Shown here: piece by piece, positions 8,601 through 17,993 of the stretch
Position numbering within the stretch: the first letter of the stretch is position 1
Layout of the letters: every line of letters begins with the position of its first letter
From: Rhodoferax sp.
Lineage (GTDB): Bacteria; Pseudomonadota; Gammaproteobacteria; Burkholderiales; Burkholderiaceae_C
Direction of reading: 5' to 3'
DNA length: 64,000 nt
Assembly (NCBI GenBank): GCA_020048895.1
Contig: JAIFLV010000013.1
Span: 1-64,000, forward strand
Translations under genes and position numbers: made by a program
The notes under the pieces: generated by a model
What the model was told of the DNA's origin: nothing
The model's database searches: none
The model's input: the letters and a program-made list of their open reading frames with translations, nothing else

Positions 8601-10187
8601 ATGAAGATTGCTGGGCTGGACGTTGAATTTTCTGCTCTGGCAGCACCGGTGCCGGTCTGGCATGCCCTGGTGAGCGCGCCGCAGTGGCTGACCGCTGCAG
8701 ATCTGGTGCGGGAGCAGGGCGGCCGCTTGCTCGCGTTGTGGGCCGGTTCTGCTATCAAAACGGAAGCGATTCACGCATACGCAGCGGGCGCCAGAGCCAT
8801 ATTTGTTACGTATGTCACGATCGATGGCCTGTTTTGGCTAGAGCTGCCCTTGGTTCCGGCGGACGGTGTGTGTAGCTACCCGGACCTGACCTTTGCGTTT
8901 CCCGCGGCAGCGCGTATGCAGCGCGCCGCTGCCGACTTGTCGGGTGTTGTTGCCACAGGCGCTCAAGACCAGCGACCCTGGCTCAACCACGGCGCATGGG
9001 CCACAGACCACTATCCCCTGTTGCAGGATCCGCGCAATCTGCCGCTGCCAGAGCCCGGTGCGCTGATCGACTACCCGTTCGTGCCCGTGTCAGGCGACGG
9101 CGTACACGAGATTCCTGTGGGGCCGGTGCACGCCGGCATCATCGAGCCGGGGCACTTCCGGTTTTCCATTGTGGGTGAGAAGGTGTTGCGCCTGGAACAG
9201 CGTCTGGGTTACACCCACAAGGGCATTGAGCAACGCATGACCCAGTTGGAACCGCTGCAGGCACATCGGTTGGCGGGGCGGGTTTCGGGCGACTCGACGG
9301 TGGCCTATGCCTGGGCCTACTGCATGGCGCTGGAAGCAGCAACGCACACCACAGTCCCGACGCGTGCGGCCTGGTTGCGTGCGCTCATGCTGGAGCGCGA
9401 ACGTATCGCCGCCCATCTGGGCGACTTGGGCGCCTTGGGCAACGACGCGGCCTTTGCCTTTGCGCTGGCGCAGTTTTCCAGACTGCGGGAGGACTGGGTA
9501 CGCGGCTCCAAAGCTGCCTTTGGCCACCGCTCCATGATGGACTGTGTTGTGCCGGGCGGCGTTCTGCAGGACTTGGACCTCGCCCAGGTCGTGCCCATGC
9601 TGGCCAGTTGCGATGCGCTGGAGTCCGACGTACGCCGGTTGCGGGGCATTTTTGATTCCCATGCCGGCCTGCAAGACCGTTTTCTGACCACCGGTCGCGT
9701 GATGCCTGCGCTGGCAAGCCAATTGGGGCTCACCGGACTGGCCGGGCGAGCCAGCAGCCAAAGTTGGGATGTGCGCTGCGACCATCCGTTTGTGCCGTAC
9801 GACCGGTTGGCAGTCAATATGGCAACCCACCACAACGGCGATGTCGCGGCGCGTGTGGCGGTGCGGTTCGATGAGGTGCTGGAGTCGCTGCGGCTGATTC
9901 GGCGCATCGTGACGGAGATGCCTCAAGGCCCCGTTGCCAGTGCATTGAAGTTCGATGCGCAGAGTGCCAGGGGCGCGGGCTGGGTGGAAGGCTGGCGTGG
10001 CGAGATCTTTGTGGCGCTGGAGTTGTCGGGAGCCGACGAGGGCCACTGCATCGGGCGCTGCCACCTCCATGACCCTTCCTGGCACAACTGGCCAGTACTG
10101 GAGCATGCCATCCTGGGCAACATCGTGCCGGACTTTCCGCTCATCAACAAGTCGTTCAACCTCAGCTACTCGGGGCAGGACCTATGA
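8601..10187 (+). CDS. hyfG: hydrogenase-4-like large subunit (NuoCD/HyfG family) lacking NiFe ligands
   Basis: A 528-residue protein with a poorly conserved NuoC-like N-terminus (about 1-165) and a NuoD/HyfG-like remainder (GPVHAGIIEPGHFRFSIVGE, RLGYTHKGIEQRM, ERERIAAHLGDLGALGND). In true group 4 NiFe hydrogenases the metal is held by R-x-C-G-x-C and a C-terminal D-P-C-x-x-C. Here the first site reads RVSGDS (227-232) and the second SFNLSYSG (518-525), so all four cysteines are gone. The protein therefore cannot bind NiFe as known hydrogenases do and fits the Ehr group described between complex I and group 4 hydrogenases. Residues ~50-70 are encoded by what looks like a copy of the interspersed repeat. 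Electron partner unknown. Confidence 0.9.
   Translation: MKIAGLDVEFSALAAPVPVWHALVSAPQWLTAADLVREQGGRLLALWAGSAIKTEAIHAYAAGARAIFVTYVTIDGLFWLELPLVPADGVCSYPDLTFAFPAAARMQRAAADLSGVVATGAQDQRPWLNHGAWATDHYPLLQDPRNLPLPEPGALIDYPFVPVSGDGVHEIPVGPVHAGIIEPGHFRFSIVGEKVLRLEQRLGYTHKGIEQRMTQLEPLQAHRLAGRVSGDSTVAYAWAYCMALEAATHTTVPTRAAWLRALMLERERIAAHLGDLGALGNDAAFAFALAQFSRLREDWVRGSKAAFGHRSMMDCVVPGGVLQDLDLAQVVPMLASCDALESDVRRLRGIFDSHAGLQDRFLTTGRVMPALASQLGLTGLAGRASSQSWDVRCDHPFVPYDRLAVNMATHHNGDVAARVAVRFDEVLESLRLIRRIVTEMPQGPVASALKFDAQSARGAGWVEGWRGEIFVALELSGADEGHCIGRCHLHDPSWHNWPVLEHAILGNIVPDFPLINKSFNLSYSGQDL
8750..8811 (+). repeat. interspersed ~57-bp repeat, copy 2 (inside hyfG)
   Basis: Reads GCTATCAAAA, then GATTCACGCA, then GGGCGCCAGAGCCATATTTG, matching the block order of the intergenic copies at 3114 and 57968. 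It is read in frame as part of the variable NuoC-like N-terminal region of HyfG. The middle block is more diverged than in the intergenic copies. Confidence 0.55.
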
Positions 10188-10705
10188 TTTGGCGTGTATT
10201 GCATCAGATTGGCAAGACCGGTATCCGTACCGAGGCTGCGCCTGATATTGGCGAAAAGGCAGAGGCCGAGGCAACCCAGATCCAGCGCGCCTTGCTCGAC
10301 ATTCTGGGCCAGGCGCTGACCATTCGGCAGGTGGACGCCGGGTCGTGCAACGGCTGCGAGCTCGAGATCCACGCGCTGGGCAACCCCTACTACAACATTG
10401 AGGGGCTGGGCATCAAGTTTGTCGCCAGCCCACGCCATGCGGACCTGCTGCTGGTCACCGGCCCGGTGTCACGCAATATGGAGATGGCACTTCAGCGCAC
10501 CTATGACGCCACCCCTGACCCCAAACTGGTGGTCGCTGTGGGCGACTGCGGGTGTGACGGTGGCATTTTCGGTGAGAGCTATGCCAGCTGTGGCAAGGTC
10601 TCCAACGTCATCCCCGTTGACGAAGCCGTTGCTGGATGCCCGCCGGAGCCACTCGAAATTCTGCGCGGCATTTTGCGGGCCGTGCGCAGGCGCGTGCGGT
10701 CCTAA
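10184..10705 (+). CDS. hyfI: hydrogenase-4-like small subunit (NuoB/HyfI family)
   Basis: A 173-residue NuoB-like subunit that carries the 4Fe-4S cluster next to the large subunit. The ligand set is intact: SCNGCE (C55, C58), GDCGCDGG (C122 region) and AGCPPEP (C152). So electron transfer into HyfG is preserved although HyfG has no NiFe site. The ATG overlaps the hyfG stop. Last gene of the operon; no HyfA or HyfH ferredoxin-like subunit and no hydrogenase maturation gene is found in the window. Confidence 0.94.
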   Translation: MIWRVLHQIGKTGIRTEAAPDIGEKAEAEATQIQRALLDILGQALTIRQVDAGSCNGCELEIHALGNPYYNIEGLGIKFVASPRHADLLLVTGPVSRNMEMALQRTYDATPDPKLVVAVGDCGCDGGIFGESYASCGKVSNVIPVDEAVAGCPPEPLEILRGILRAVRRRVRS

Positions 10706-10728
10706 ACCATTCAGACGATTCGAACGTT

Positions 10729-11652
10729 TTGGTCAAACATCCTCTCTTCTCCCAGCGCCGGGTTGTTGTTCTGCTGGCATGCGTCTCCTGTCTGCTCTGG
10801 GGAAGCGCTTACCCTGCCATCAAGACCGGTTATGCGCTGTTCTCCATCGACGCCGACGACATACCCACGAAGATGGTCTTCGCCGGTTACCGCTTTGTTT
10901 TGGCTGGCTTGCTGCTGCTGGCATTTGCGGCAGTGACCCGGCGCCCGTTGCGTCTTCCTGGCTGGGCGCAGGTGCGCCAGATCATGGCGCTGGGGTTGAC
11001 GCAGACCTCTTTGCAGTACATCTTCTTTTATATCGGGCTGGCCTATACCACCGGCGTGAAGGGGTCGATCATGAACGCCACGGGCACTTTTTTCAGCGTG
11101 TTGCTGGCGCATTTCATTTACAAGAACGACCGGCTGAGCTGGAACAAGGCGCTGGGATGTATCGTCGGCTTTGCTGGCGTGATGGTGGTCAACTTCAACC
11201 ACGACTTGCTGGACTTTCACTTCACCCTGCTGGGCGAAGGCTTTGTGGTGGTCGCGGCGTTCATTCTCTCGGCGGGTGCAATCTACGGCAAGAAAGTTTC
11301 GCAAGACATGGATTCGGTAGTCCTTACGGGCTACCAGCTCGCCGTCGGTGGCCTGGTGCTGGTGGCGGGCGGCTTTGCTTTTGGCGGAACGTTGAGCGGC
11401 TTTAGCCTGGAGTCGAGTGCGCTGTTGGGTTATCTGGTGCTGCTATCTTCGGTGGCTTTTGCGCTATGGACGATTTTGCTCAAGTACAACCGGGTCGGTG
11501 AGGTCACCGTGTTCAACTTCCTGATTCCGGTATTCGGCGCTATCCTGTCGGCCATCTTCCTCGGCGAGAGCATTCTGGAGTGGAAATACATGGCCGCGCT
11601 GGTGCTGGTATGTACCGGCATTTACCTGGTAACCAAGACGAGTCGCAATTGA
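10729..11652 (+). CDS. EamA/DMT-family transporter
   Basis: About 307 residues with ten predicted hydrophobic helices in two EamA repeats (CVSCLLWGSAYPAIKTGYAL at the start; second half beginning near GEGFVVVAAFILSAGAIYGK, ending FLGESILEWKYMAALVLVCTGIYL). These drug/metabolite transporters usually export small metabolites or amino acids; the substrate cannot be inferred. No ATG suits the N-terminus: the frame is open back into hyfI, and I chose TTG 10729, which puts a short basic leader before the first helix. The stop overlaps the next gene. Confidence 0.82.
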   Translation: MVKHPLFSQRRVVVLLACVSCLLWGSAYPAIKTGYALFSIDADDIPTKMVFAGYRFVLAGLLLLAFAAVTRRPLRLPGWAQVRQIMALGLTQTSLQYIFFYIGLAYTTGVKGSIMNATGTFFSVLLAHFIYKNDRLSWNKALGCIVGFAGVMVVNFNHDLLDFHFTLLGEGFVVVAAFILSAGAIYGKKVSQDMDSVVLTGYQLAVGGLVLVAGGFAFGGTLSGFSLESSALLGYLVLLSSVAFALWTILLKYNRVGEVTVFNFLIPVFGAILSAIFLGESILEWKYMAALVLVCTGIYLVTKTSRN

Positions 11653-11921
11653 TCAACAAAACCTTTACCAGCGGCCGCATCCGCCGCGCCGACTACAACC
11701 CCGATACGCAGCAGCTCGATCTGCATTGGGACAACAAGAACGTTCTGGCCTACAAGCAGGTGCCCCAGGAGGTGTTTCGCCGACTCTGCGCTGCGCCCAA
11801 CCCCACCACCTACTGGGAGGATCGTATCGCCGAGGAATACCCCAAGGGCAGGCCCATGACGTCGGGTGCAGATGCCGAGGGCGGCAAAAAGTTGAGTGAC
11901 CTGTTTGGCGGCGAGGACTAA
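11649..11921 (+). CDS. KTSC domain-containing protein
   Basis: About 90 residues. The sequence YNPDTQQLDLHWDNKNVLAYKQVPQEVFRRL resembles the KTSC domain (split here into YNPDTQQLDLHW and the VLAYKQVPQEVFRRL stretch), a small fold of unknown function named after its lysyl-tRNA synthetase C-terminal occurrences. I place the start at TTG 11649, overlapping the stop of the transporter gene (TTGA); an ATG at 11580 would embed the N-terminus deeply in the upstream gene. The stop codon overlaps the convergent diguanylate cyclase stop. Confidence 0.72.
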   Translation: MINKTFTSGRIRRADYNPDTQQLDLHWDNKNVLAYKQVPQEVFRRLCAAPNPTTYWEDRIAEEYPKGRPMTSGADAEGGKKLSDLFGGED

Positions 11922-13762
11922 GCGAACACCACCCGATTGCGTCCGGCGTCCTTGGCCTGGTACATGGCTTCGTCGGCCAGGCGTGACAAGGTGTTCGCAT
12001 CGCTGCCGTTGTCAGGATAGATGGCAATGCCGATGCTGCATCCAATCTGTATGTGGTGCCCTTCAACCTGAAACTCCTCGTTCAGGGCGTCGCGGATGCT
12101 GTTGGCAACCGCCAATAACCCGTCGTGGGACTCCACAGCATGCAGCAGAATAACAAACTCATCGCCGCCCACGCGTGCCACAGTATCCGCATGCCGCACC
12201 CTGTCAGTAATGCGCCGGGCCACCTGCTTCAAAAGTGCATCGCCTACGCCATGACCATGCAGGTCATTGACCGGTTTGAATTTGTCCAGATCGAGATACA
12301 GCATGGCAAACCGGCGTTTTTCACGATGGCCCAGCCGAATGGCCTGGCCGAGCCGGTCTGCCAGCAGAATCCGGTTGGCCAGCCCGGTGAGACCATCGTG
12401 CTGTGCCAAGTCGCGCTGCTGCGACTCGCTGGCCGCCAGTTTGGCATTGGCGGTCGCCAGTTCTGCCGTGCGTTCGGCTACCCTTAGCTCGAGTTCCTGC
12501 TCCGAGCGCTGGAGCACTTCAATGCTGGCCTGCCGGGCCGACATCATTTCGGCCTGGGCCGTTTCCCTGGCTCGCCGCTCGGCATGAAAACGTTCAGCCA
12601 AGGCAAATGAGAGCAGCAACATTCCCAGAAGCGAGCCGAATTGCAGCCCGTGCATCGTGAGAAAGTTGGTGGGGATCAGTCCATAGTTGCGCAGCGCAAA
12701 GGCGATTCCAAAAAGCATGAAGAGCGTCCAGGCCAGCAAAAAAAGCGGAGCCGACGCGACCCGGCGTTTCTGGCAGTAAAGGCCCGCGAGTACAGCCAAA
12801 CTGGTGGTAGAGACCGTCGCCACTGTCAGAATCTTGCCGCCGATCATGTACGAAAACCCGATCGAAACCGCCGCAACCGATGCCGACAAAACGCTGCAGC
12901 CCAACAGCACACGGTCCAGCGTGATGGATACGTTTCGTGTCGACAGAAAACTGCGCGTAAACTGCGCCACCCCAAAGGAGCACAGCGCAAAGCCCAACGG
13001 AAATGCGAGATTGGCAAACCACGGCCAGGCCGACCACACATACTCCATGCCCAGGCCATTGAACCCTGCAAGACCCACGCCCAGGCCGGTGACAAACAGC
13101 ACGTAGTCGAAGTACATGCGGTCGCGCATGCTCACCCACAGCAGAGCGTTGTACAGCAACAGTGCCACCAATGCGCCGAAGTAGATCGACAAGCCTGCAT
13201 AGGTGTCTCGGCTGTATTCGGCCCAGCCCGACGGTGTCCAGATCGTCAATGGCACCGACAGGGTTCCCTCCGATCGCACACGCAGGAGCACCCACGCGCC
13301 GTCGGGCGTATCGGCGGGCAATTCAAATACGAAATTGCGGTGGCGGATCGGTCGTTCGCTAAACGGGTAATGGTCGCCCACAACCACGGGAGCCGTCGCA
13401 CCAGGCCGGTAGAACTCCACGTGATCGAGCGTGGGAAATCCGATTTCCATGAGCCGGTCTTTGCGCGCAATGCCCGCAGCATGGGCAGGCACACGAAAGC
13501 CTACCCACCACGCCGATTGTGTGTAGCCCAGGTTAACTCCCGCCGCCGGGGCGGTTGTCACCTGTCCCGACTCAAACCGTTGGCGTACGTCGGCCACCAA
13601 AAGGGTGGATCGCGCGTCTTCCACCAGTGCGGCATGTGCAGCGACTTCCACTCTGCCGTCTGCCGTCAGTTCGGGTGCTTCCAGCAGGGGCGCTGCGTGC
13701 ACGCCAGCCATCGCAACAATCAGCCCGACGACCTGCAACGTCCAGCGAAAAATATAGTACAT
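11918..13762 (-). CDS. 7TM-DISM receptor diguanylate cyclase
   Basis: Membrane-bound c-di-GMP synthase, about 614 residues. Order: signal peptide (MYYIFRWTLQVVGLIVAMAG), extracellular 7TMR-DISM sensory domain (WWVGFRVPA, YPFSERPIRHRNFVFEL), seven hydrophobic helices (about 190-390), a coiled-coil linker rich in Glu/Arg/Ala, and a C-terminal GGDEF domain with the active motif RVGGDEF. The RHAD five residues before GGDEF fits the RxxD inhibitory site, so product feedback is likely. An ATG 33 bp upstream (13795) is in frame, but the chosen ATG has AGGGA before it and starts directly with the signal peptide. It is convergent with the KTSC gene. Confidence 0.9.
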   Translation of the reverse strand: MYYIFRWTLQVVGLIVAMAGVHAAPLLEAPELTADGRVEVAAHAALVEDARSTLLVADVRQRFESGQVTTAPAAGVNLGYTQSAWWVGFRVPAHAAGIARKDRLMEIGFPTLDHVEFYRPGATAPVVVGDHYPFSERPIRHRNFVFELPADTPDGAWVLLRVRSEGTLSVPLTIWTPSGWAEYSRDTYAGLSIYFGALVALLLYNALLWVSMRDRMYFDYVLFVTGLGVGLAGFNGLGMEYVWSAWPWFANLAFPLGFALCSFGVAQFTRSFLSTRNVSITLDRVLLGCSVLSASVAAVSIGFSYMIGGKILTVATVSTTSLAVLAGLYCQKRRVASAPLFLLAWTLFMLFGIAFALRNYGLIPTNFLTMHGLQFGSLLGMLLLSFALAERFHAERRARETAQAEMMSARQASIEVLQRSEQELELRVAERTAELATANAKLAASESQQRDLAQHDGLTGLANRILLADRLGQAIRLGHREKRRFAMLYLDLDKFKPVNDLHGHGVGDALLKQVARRITDRVRHADTVARVGGDEFVILLHAVESHDGLLAVANSIRDALNEEFQVEGHHIQIGCSIGIAIYPDNGSDANTLSRLADEAMYQAKDAGRNRVVFA

Positions 13763-13858
13763 CGTCCCTACACCGAGATAAAAAGGGGGTCGCATAAAAA
13801 CGAGTATGTCATACCGCCTGTATGGCCAGATTCAAGAACGGATTCACCCTGTCGCGGC

Positions 13859-14002
13859 CTACTGGTCGCGCAGCACTCTCCAGAATGGCGCGAACGGCGT
13901 GGCAAAGGCCAGTAACACGACGGCGGTGGTGGCGTGCACGCCCGACTCCATCGCGCTGGACTTCTCGGACTCGAAAAACTCGGAGAATGTTTTGGTGATC
14001 AT
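13859..14002 (-). pseudogene. nhaA: internally deleted nhaA Na+/H+ antiporter relic
   Basis: A 47-codon frame whose start overlaps the preceding antiporter stop (ATGA). The beginning, TFSEFFESEKSS, resembles the extreme N-terminus of NhaA proteins, and the rest, SGVHATTAVVLLAFATPF, resembles the internal NhaA helix usually read as SGVHATIAGVLLAF. The two parts are normally about 200 codons apart, so this looks like an nhaA with a large internal deletion and loss of the C-terminus. It cannot be a functional transporter. Assignment rests on recognising two short motifs. Confidence 0.6.
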
Positions 14003-15249
14003 GGTTGTTGTGTGTCAGTTGCTGTGTCGCCGCGTGGTTTACCCAGCAGCACGCCATACAGTGCCTGCACCGGTTTGGCAGAAAAACCCATGATGAGCAC
14101 AGCGCACAAACTAATGCTCACCAGCACCACCATGTAGGCGGTGTCACGAATCAGCGCGCCTTCTGCCACGCCGTACTGCAGTGGCAGGCTGGCCAACACC
14201 GCAGCAGCCAATCCCTTGGGTGCCAGCATGGATGCAATGGCAGAGTCGCGCAGCGAGAAGCTGCTGGAAGCAAAGACAAAGCGTGTCAGAACAATACGCA
14301 TCAAAAACACCAGCGCCATCATGCTCAGTGCCACCAGGGCCAACATCGAATCACTGAAGTGGATGGAAATGCCCAGGTAAACGAAGAAGTAGGTCTTGAG
14401 CAGAAACACTGCCTCGCGGTAGAAGGCTATATCCATGGGCGTGAGGGCTTCGATCCTGTGCTCCAGCCCGCTGCGTTTAAGCCATTTCTGGTTGAAATTG
14501 GTCAGCGTCAATCCGAGCGACATTGCCGCAATAGCACCCGAGAAGCCCAGAAACTCACTCAGGCCGTAGATCAGGAACGCGTAGGCGATGGTGGTTGAAA
14601 TCGTATTGGGAAAGTCGCGCACCTTGCCCAAAATCAGCAGCCATCCCACACCGCCCAGCATCCCGATCATCGCTGCAAATACCAGCGAAGCCAGCACGCC
14701 CCCGATGAGCTTGCCAGCGCCCACATCGCCATCCATCACGATGTGCAGCAAGGCGAAAACTCCCACAATGCTCAGCACATCGGTGAGCGCCGATTCCAGC
14801 ACCAGCACCGTACTGGCACCCTCTTGCAGACGCAAGGACTCGACCATGGGGATGACCACCGCCGAAGAGGTGCCTGCCAGGATCACTCCCAGCAGCAGTG
14901 CCGGTAGCAGGGTCATATCCAGTGCCAGCATGGCCACCGCAGTCACGATGGCCCCGGTGCCCATGAAACAGCCAAATGTCAGCTTACCCGTGGTGCCGAG
15001 CGACTTCACCATCACATCGAGTCGAAGCGACGTGCCGCTCTCAAAAAGGATCACCACCAGCGCAATGGTCGCAATCACCGGCCCCACCTTGCCAAAGTCC
15101 GCCGGGCTCACCCAGCCCATCAACGGCCCGGCAACCAGCCCCATCACCATCAGCAGCAGCACATCCGGTATGTTGGTGCGCCGAAACAGCACCGCCAGAA
15201 AGTGCGATACAAAAATCATCAGGCCGATGATCAGGATGATGGTGGACAT
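13999..15249 (-). CDS. cation:proton antiporter (Na_H_Exchanger family)
   Basis: A 416-residue antiporter with about twelve helices and no C-terminal TrkA/RCK domain. Family features are FRRTNIPDVLLLMVMGLVAG split around the first re-entrant region, LVVILFESGTSLRLD, GTSSAVVIPMVESL and the active-site helix LESALTDVLSIVGV. The missing cytoplasmic regulatory domain suggests simple pH or Na+/K+ homeostasis and not glutathione-gated K+ efflux. Ion specificity is not decidable. Divergent from the lipoprotein gene at 15420 across a 170-bp spacer; the nhaA relic follows it. Confidence 0.88.
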   Translation of the reverse strand: MSTIILIIGLMIFVSHFLAVLFRRTNIPDVLLLMVMGLVAGPLMGWVSPADFGKVGPVIATIALVVILFESGTSLRLDVMVKSLGTTGKLTFGCFMGTGAIVTAVAMLALDMTLLPALLLGVILAGTSSAVVIPMVESLRLQEGASTVLVLESALTDVLSIVGVFALLHIVMDGDVGAGKLIGGVLASLVFAAMIGMLGGVGWLLILGKVRDFPNTISTTIAYAFLIYGLSEFLGFSGAIAAMSLGLTLTNFNQKWLKRSGLEHRIEALTPMDIAFYREAVFLLKTYFFVYLGISIHFSDSMLALVALSMMALVFLMRIVLTRFVFASSSFSLRDSAIASMLAPKGLAAAVLASLPLQYGVAEGALIRDTAYMVVLVSISLCAVLIMGFSAKPVQALYGVLLGKPRGDTATDTQQP

Positions 15250-15419
15250 GAAGTAGGTCTCAACAGTATTAGTCGAACGTTATGAGCGCGGTGCGTGTTG
15301 TAACCGATTCTATGGGTGGGTGCATCGACGCGTGGTCATGACGGACTTCTGACGCTGCTGGGCACCATCAGAAAACTTCTGAGATACTCCCGGCAGATAA
15401 AAATTGGAGGAGCACTCTC

Positions 15420-16280
15420 GTGAGGTTCGTACGTAACTTTCGTCTTCTTGCCATAAGCTTCGTCACGGTGATGATGCTTGTTGGCTGCGTCGCTCCGCCC
15501 CCGGCAAGTACCCCAATCAGTCCGGAGGCGGCCAACAAAGGCATCAGTCTGTCACGCTCGCTTCCTGCCGTCTTGCCCAGTAAAGCGGTGCCGATACCGC
15601 ACAGTCAGTTTGTTCTCATTCCTTCGGAGAGTGCTGTCGGAATGCTGATGCCCATTCCATTTGTGAGCGGAGCGATTGCCAGTGCCATGGATCACAGTGC
15701 AGCGGAAGCATTTGAGGCACGTTACGCATCGGTTGGCCCCTACCGGATTGCGCTGGCAGAGATGGAGGCAAGCCCACTTTATAGAAATACGGGTGGTGCA
15801 TTGACCCTGCAGCCCTTTGTATTCATGACCGAGTGTGTGGACGACCGCTATCGCCTGGCGCTGGTGTTTCATCTGCAGGGTGGCGACTGGGTGGGCCGTT
15901 ATATGTACCACTTGCCCACGACTTACGCCATCTCCGATTTCAAGGCGCCAAGCGCTGCGCTGTTGGGTTCGTTGCAAGCCGAGCTCGCTGCAGGTGCGCG
16001 CATCTTGCGTCAGTTGGTTGAGCGTGTCGGGCGTGGTGAACTAAAGTCTTCTGGAGTGAAGGCGGATGTCGGGAGCCTCCACCTTGTAGGAGGTAAGGCT
16101 GCGGGACTCATTTCACCCACAGTCATCATTTCCAAAGGGGCGGATGTGCTGCAGGAGTCCGATGGCGCTGTCATCGTGCGCATGGCGGGTGAGATGTCGA
16201 ACGCCGGAACCGCCGGAGGCCTGTTCTTTGGCGTGCACTACTTTCTCAAAGATCAGTTGCACACCTTCAAGAAGAATTGA
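15420..16280 (+). CDS. putative lipoprotein of unknown function
   Basis: A 286-residue protein starting at GTG with AGGAG nine bases upstream. The N-terminus is a lipoprotein signal with lipobox MLVGC (Cys23). The body has no domain I recognise; it includes a hydrophobic stretch (GMLMPIPFVSGAIASAM) and ends in a basic tail. The stop is 32 bp before a mechanosensitive channel gene, so the two are probably cotranscribed. An envelope role linked to that channel is only an inference. Confidence 0.75.
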   Translation: MRFVRNFRLLAISFVTVMMLVGCVAPPPASTPISPEAANKGISLSRSLPAVLPSKAVPIPHSQFVLIPSESAVGMLMPIPFVSGAIASAMDHSAAEAFEARYASVGPYRIALAEMEASPLYRNTGGALTLQPFVFMTECVDDRYRLALVFHLQGGDWVGRYMYHLPTTYAISDFKAPSAALLGSLQAELAAGARILRQLVERVGRGELKSSGVKADVGSLHLVGGKAAGLISPTVIISKGADVLQESDGAVIVRMAGEMSNAGTAGGLFFGVHYFLKDQLHTFKKN

Positions 16281-16312
16281 TTTCCACGCCAACGCGGCCT
16301 CAAGGCAGCCTT

Positions 16313-17980
16313 ATGAAGATGTACTTCGTTGCCCTGTCCCTGGCATTGCTGAGCCTTGCTGCATACGCCAGTGCGCAAACCAACGTGCATACGACGGCAA
16401 CCGCACAAGCCACTGCGATGCCAGTGGAGTCTGCAACGTTGGTGTTGTTCAGCCGACCGGTATTTACTTTTCGTGCGTCCAACCATGGCATTGCAGCCCG
16501 CGATCGGGTTCGTCGTGCGCAGACACGCATTCAGGAGCAACTGGCGGTAACAGGCCCCCATCGGGTCACCTATCACGCCGATGGTGTGGGCATTCAGGTG
16601 CGTATTGATGGTGCGGCAAGCTTCTTCATCACGCCCGAAGATCTGGATCCGGGTAGTGAAGAGAGTTTGGAGCAGACAGCACAGCGTGCAACAAGCGCGC
16701 TGACATTGGCGATCAAGGAGAGCATGGAGAGCCGCAGCCTTGACACCATGATGCGCGCTCTTGGCAGTGCGTTGGCGGCGACTGCGCTGTGTGCAGTGAT
16801 TGTGCGGCTGGCGGCTATTGCAAGACGCCGACTCGCCGATCGTTTGATCGCCATGACCGCAACGCACTCGGACAAACTCCACGTCGGAGGAGTCACCCTG
16901 TTTCGGCGGGAGCGTCTGGCGAAAACCGTGCAATTGGCCATCACGGTTCTGTTTCGCCTGCTGGTTCTGGTTCTGTCTATCGAGTGGCTTAGCTACGTTT
17001 TGCGTTCCTTTCCGTTTACGCGTGCGTGGGGCGAGTCGCTCAACAGCTTCATTCTCGAGCTGGCGACGCCTGTCTTTACCTCCGCCATGGGAGCCGTTCC
17101 CGAGCTGCTGACCGCAGCGTTGATTTTTTATCTCTGCTACCTGCTGACCCAGGCGCTTGACCGTTTCTTCGCAAATGTGCAGAGCGGCCAGTTTCGCTTG
17201 CAATGGCTGGATGCCGACATTGCCGTGCCGACCCAGCGCATCACCAAGGTGGTGCTGTGGTTGTTTGCGCTGGCCATGGCCTATCCCTATCTCCCGGGCT
17301 CGGACACCGAGGCTTTCAAGGGCCTTTCGGTGCTGGCAGGCCTGATGCTCTCCATGGGCGCATCGAGCCTGGTCGGGCAGGCCGCCAGTGGCCTCATCCT
17401 GACCTATGGGCGGGCATTTCGACGAGGTGAATACGTGCGCGTTGCCGAGCACGAAGGTACGGTCATGGATATGGGCATGTTCACCACCCGTCTGCGTACC
17501 GGCCTGGGCGAGGAACTCACCATTTCCAATGCCAGTATTTTGGGATCCACCACCAAGAATTATTCGCGGTCAGTACAAGGCCCAGGCTTTGTCATTGACA
17601 CCTCCGTCAGCATCGGATACGACACCCCGTGGCGCCAGGTGCACGCCATGCTCATAGAGGCAGCCAAACGCACGCCAGGGGTTTTGCATGAGCCTTCGCC
17701 ACAAGTCTTTCAAACCTCACTCACCGATTTTTACCCAGTGTATCGGTTGGTGTGCCAGGCTATTCCAGAAGGTCCGCGTCCACGTGCACAGCTTCTGAGC
17801 AACCTGCATGCCAATATTCAGGATTCGTTCAACGAGTACGGCGTCCAGATCCTTTCGCCGCACTATATGGCGGACCCACATGAGGCAAAAATCGTACCCC
17901 CTGCAAGGTGGTATGAAGCGCCAGCCATTCATGCCAAGCGCGGCGATGGCACAAGTCAAGAATTCAACGATTCACATTGA
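16313..17980 (+). CDS. MscS-type mechanosensitive ion channel
   Basis: About 555 residues: a cleavable signal peptide ([22 protein letters not shown]), a periplasmic N-terminal region of ~125 residues, several membrane helices, then the MscS pore and beta domains ([65 protein letters not shown]). Such channels open when the membrane is stretched and release solutes during hypo-osmotic shock. A TTG at 16277 overlapping the upstream stop is possible, but ATG 16313 has an AAGG site and exposes the signal peptide. Followed by an aquaporin gene. Confidence 0.9.
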   Translation: MKMYFVALSLALLSLAAYASAQTNVHTTATAQATAMPVESATLVLFSRPVFTFRASNHGIAARDRVRRAQTRIQEQLAVTGPHRVTYHADGVGIQVRIDGAASFFITPEDLDPGSEESLEQTAQRATSALTLAIKESMESRSLDTMMRALGSALAATALCAVIVRLAAIARRRLADRLIAMTATHSDKLHVGGVTLFRRERLAKTVQLAITVLFRLLVLVLSIEWLSYVLRSFPFTRAWGESLNSFILELATPVFTSAMGAVPELLTAALIFYLCYLLTQALDRFFANVQSGQFRLQWLDADIAVPTQRITKVVLWLFALAMAYPYLPGSDTEAFKGLSVLAGLMLSMGASSLVGQAASGLILTYGRAFRRGEYVRVAEHEGTVMDMGMFTTRLRTGLGEELTISNASILGSTTKNYSRSVQGPGFVIDTSVSIGYDTPWRQVHAMLIEAAKRTPGVLHEPSPQVFQTSLTDFYPVYRLVCQAIPEGPRPRAQLLSNLHANIQDSFNEYGVQILSPHYMADPHEAKIVPPARWYEAPAIHAKRGDGTSQEFNDSH

Positions 17981-17993
17981 AAGGGTAAAAGTC

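Noticed and set aside
3513-10705. Formate hydrogenlyase made of this operon plus the formate dehydrogenases
   Set aside because: The large subunit has no NiFe ligands, so H2 evolution is not possible by the known mechanism.
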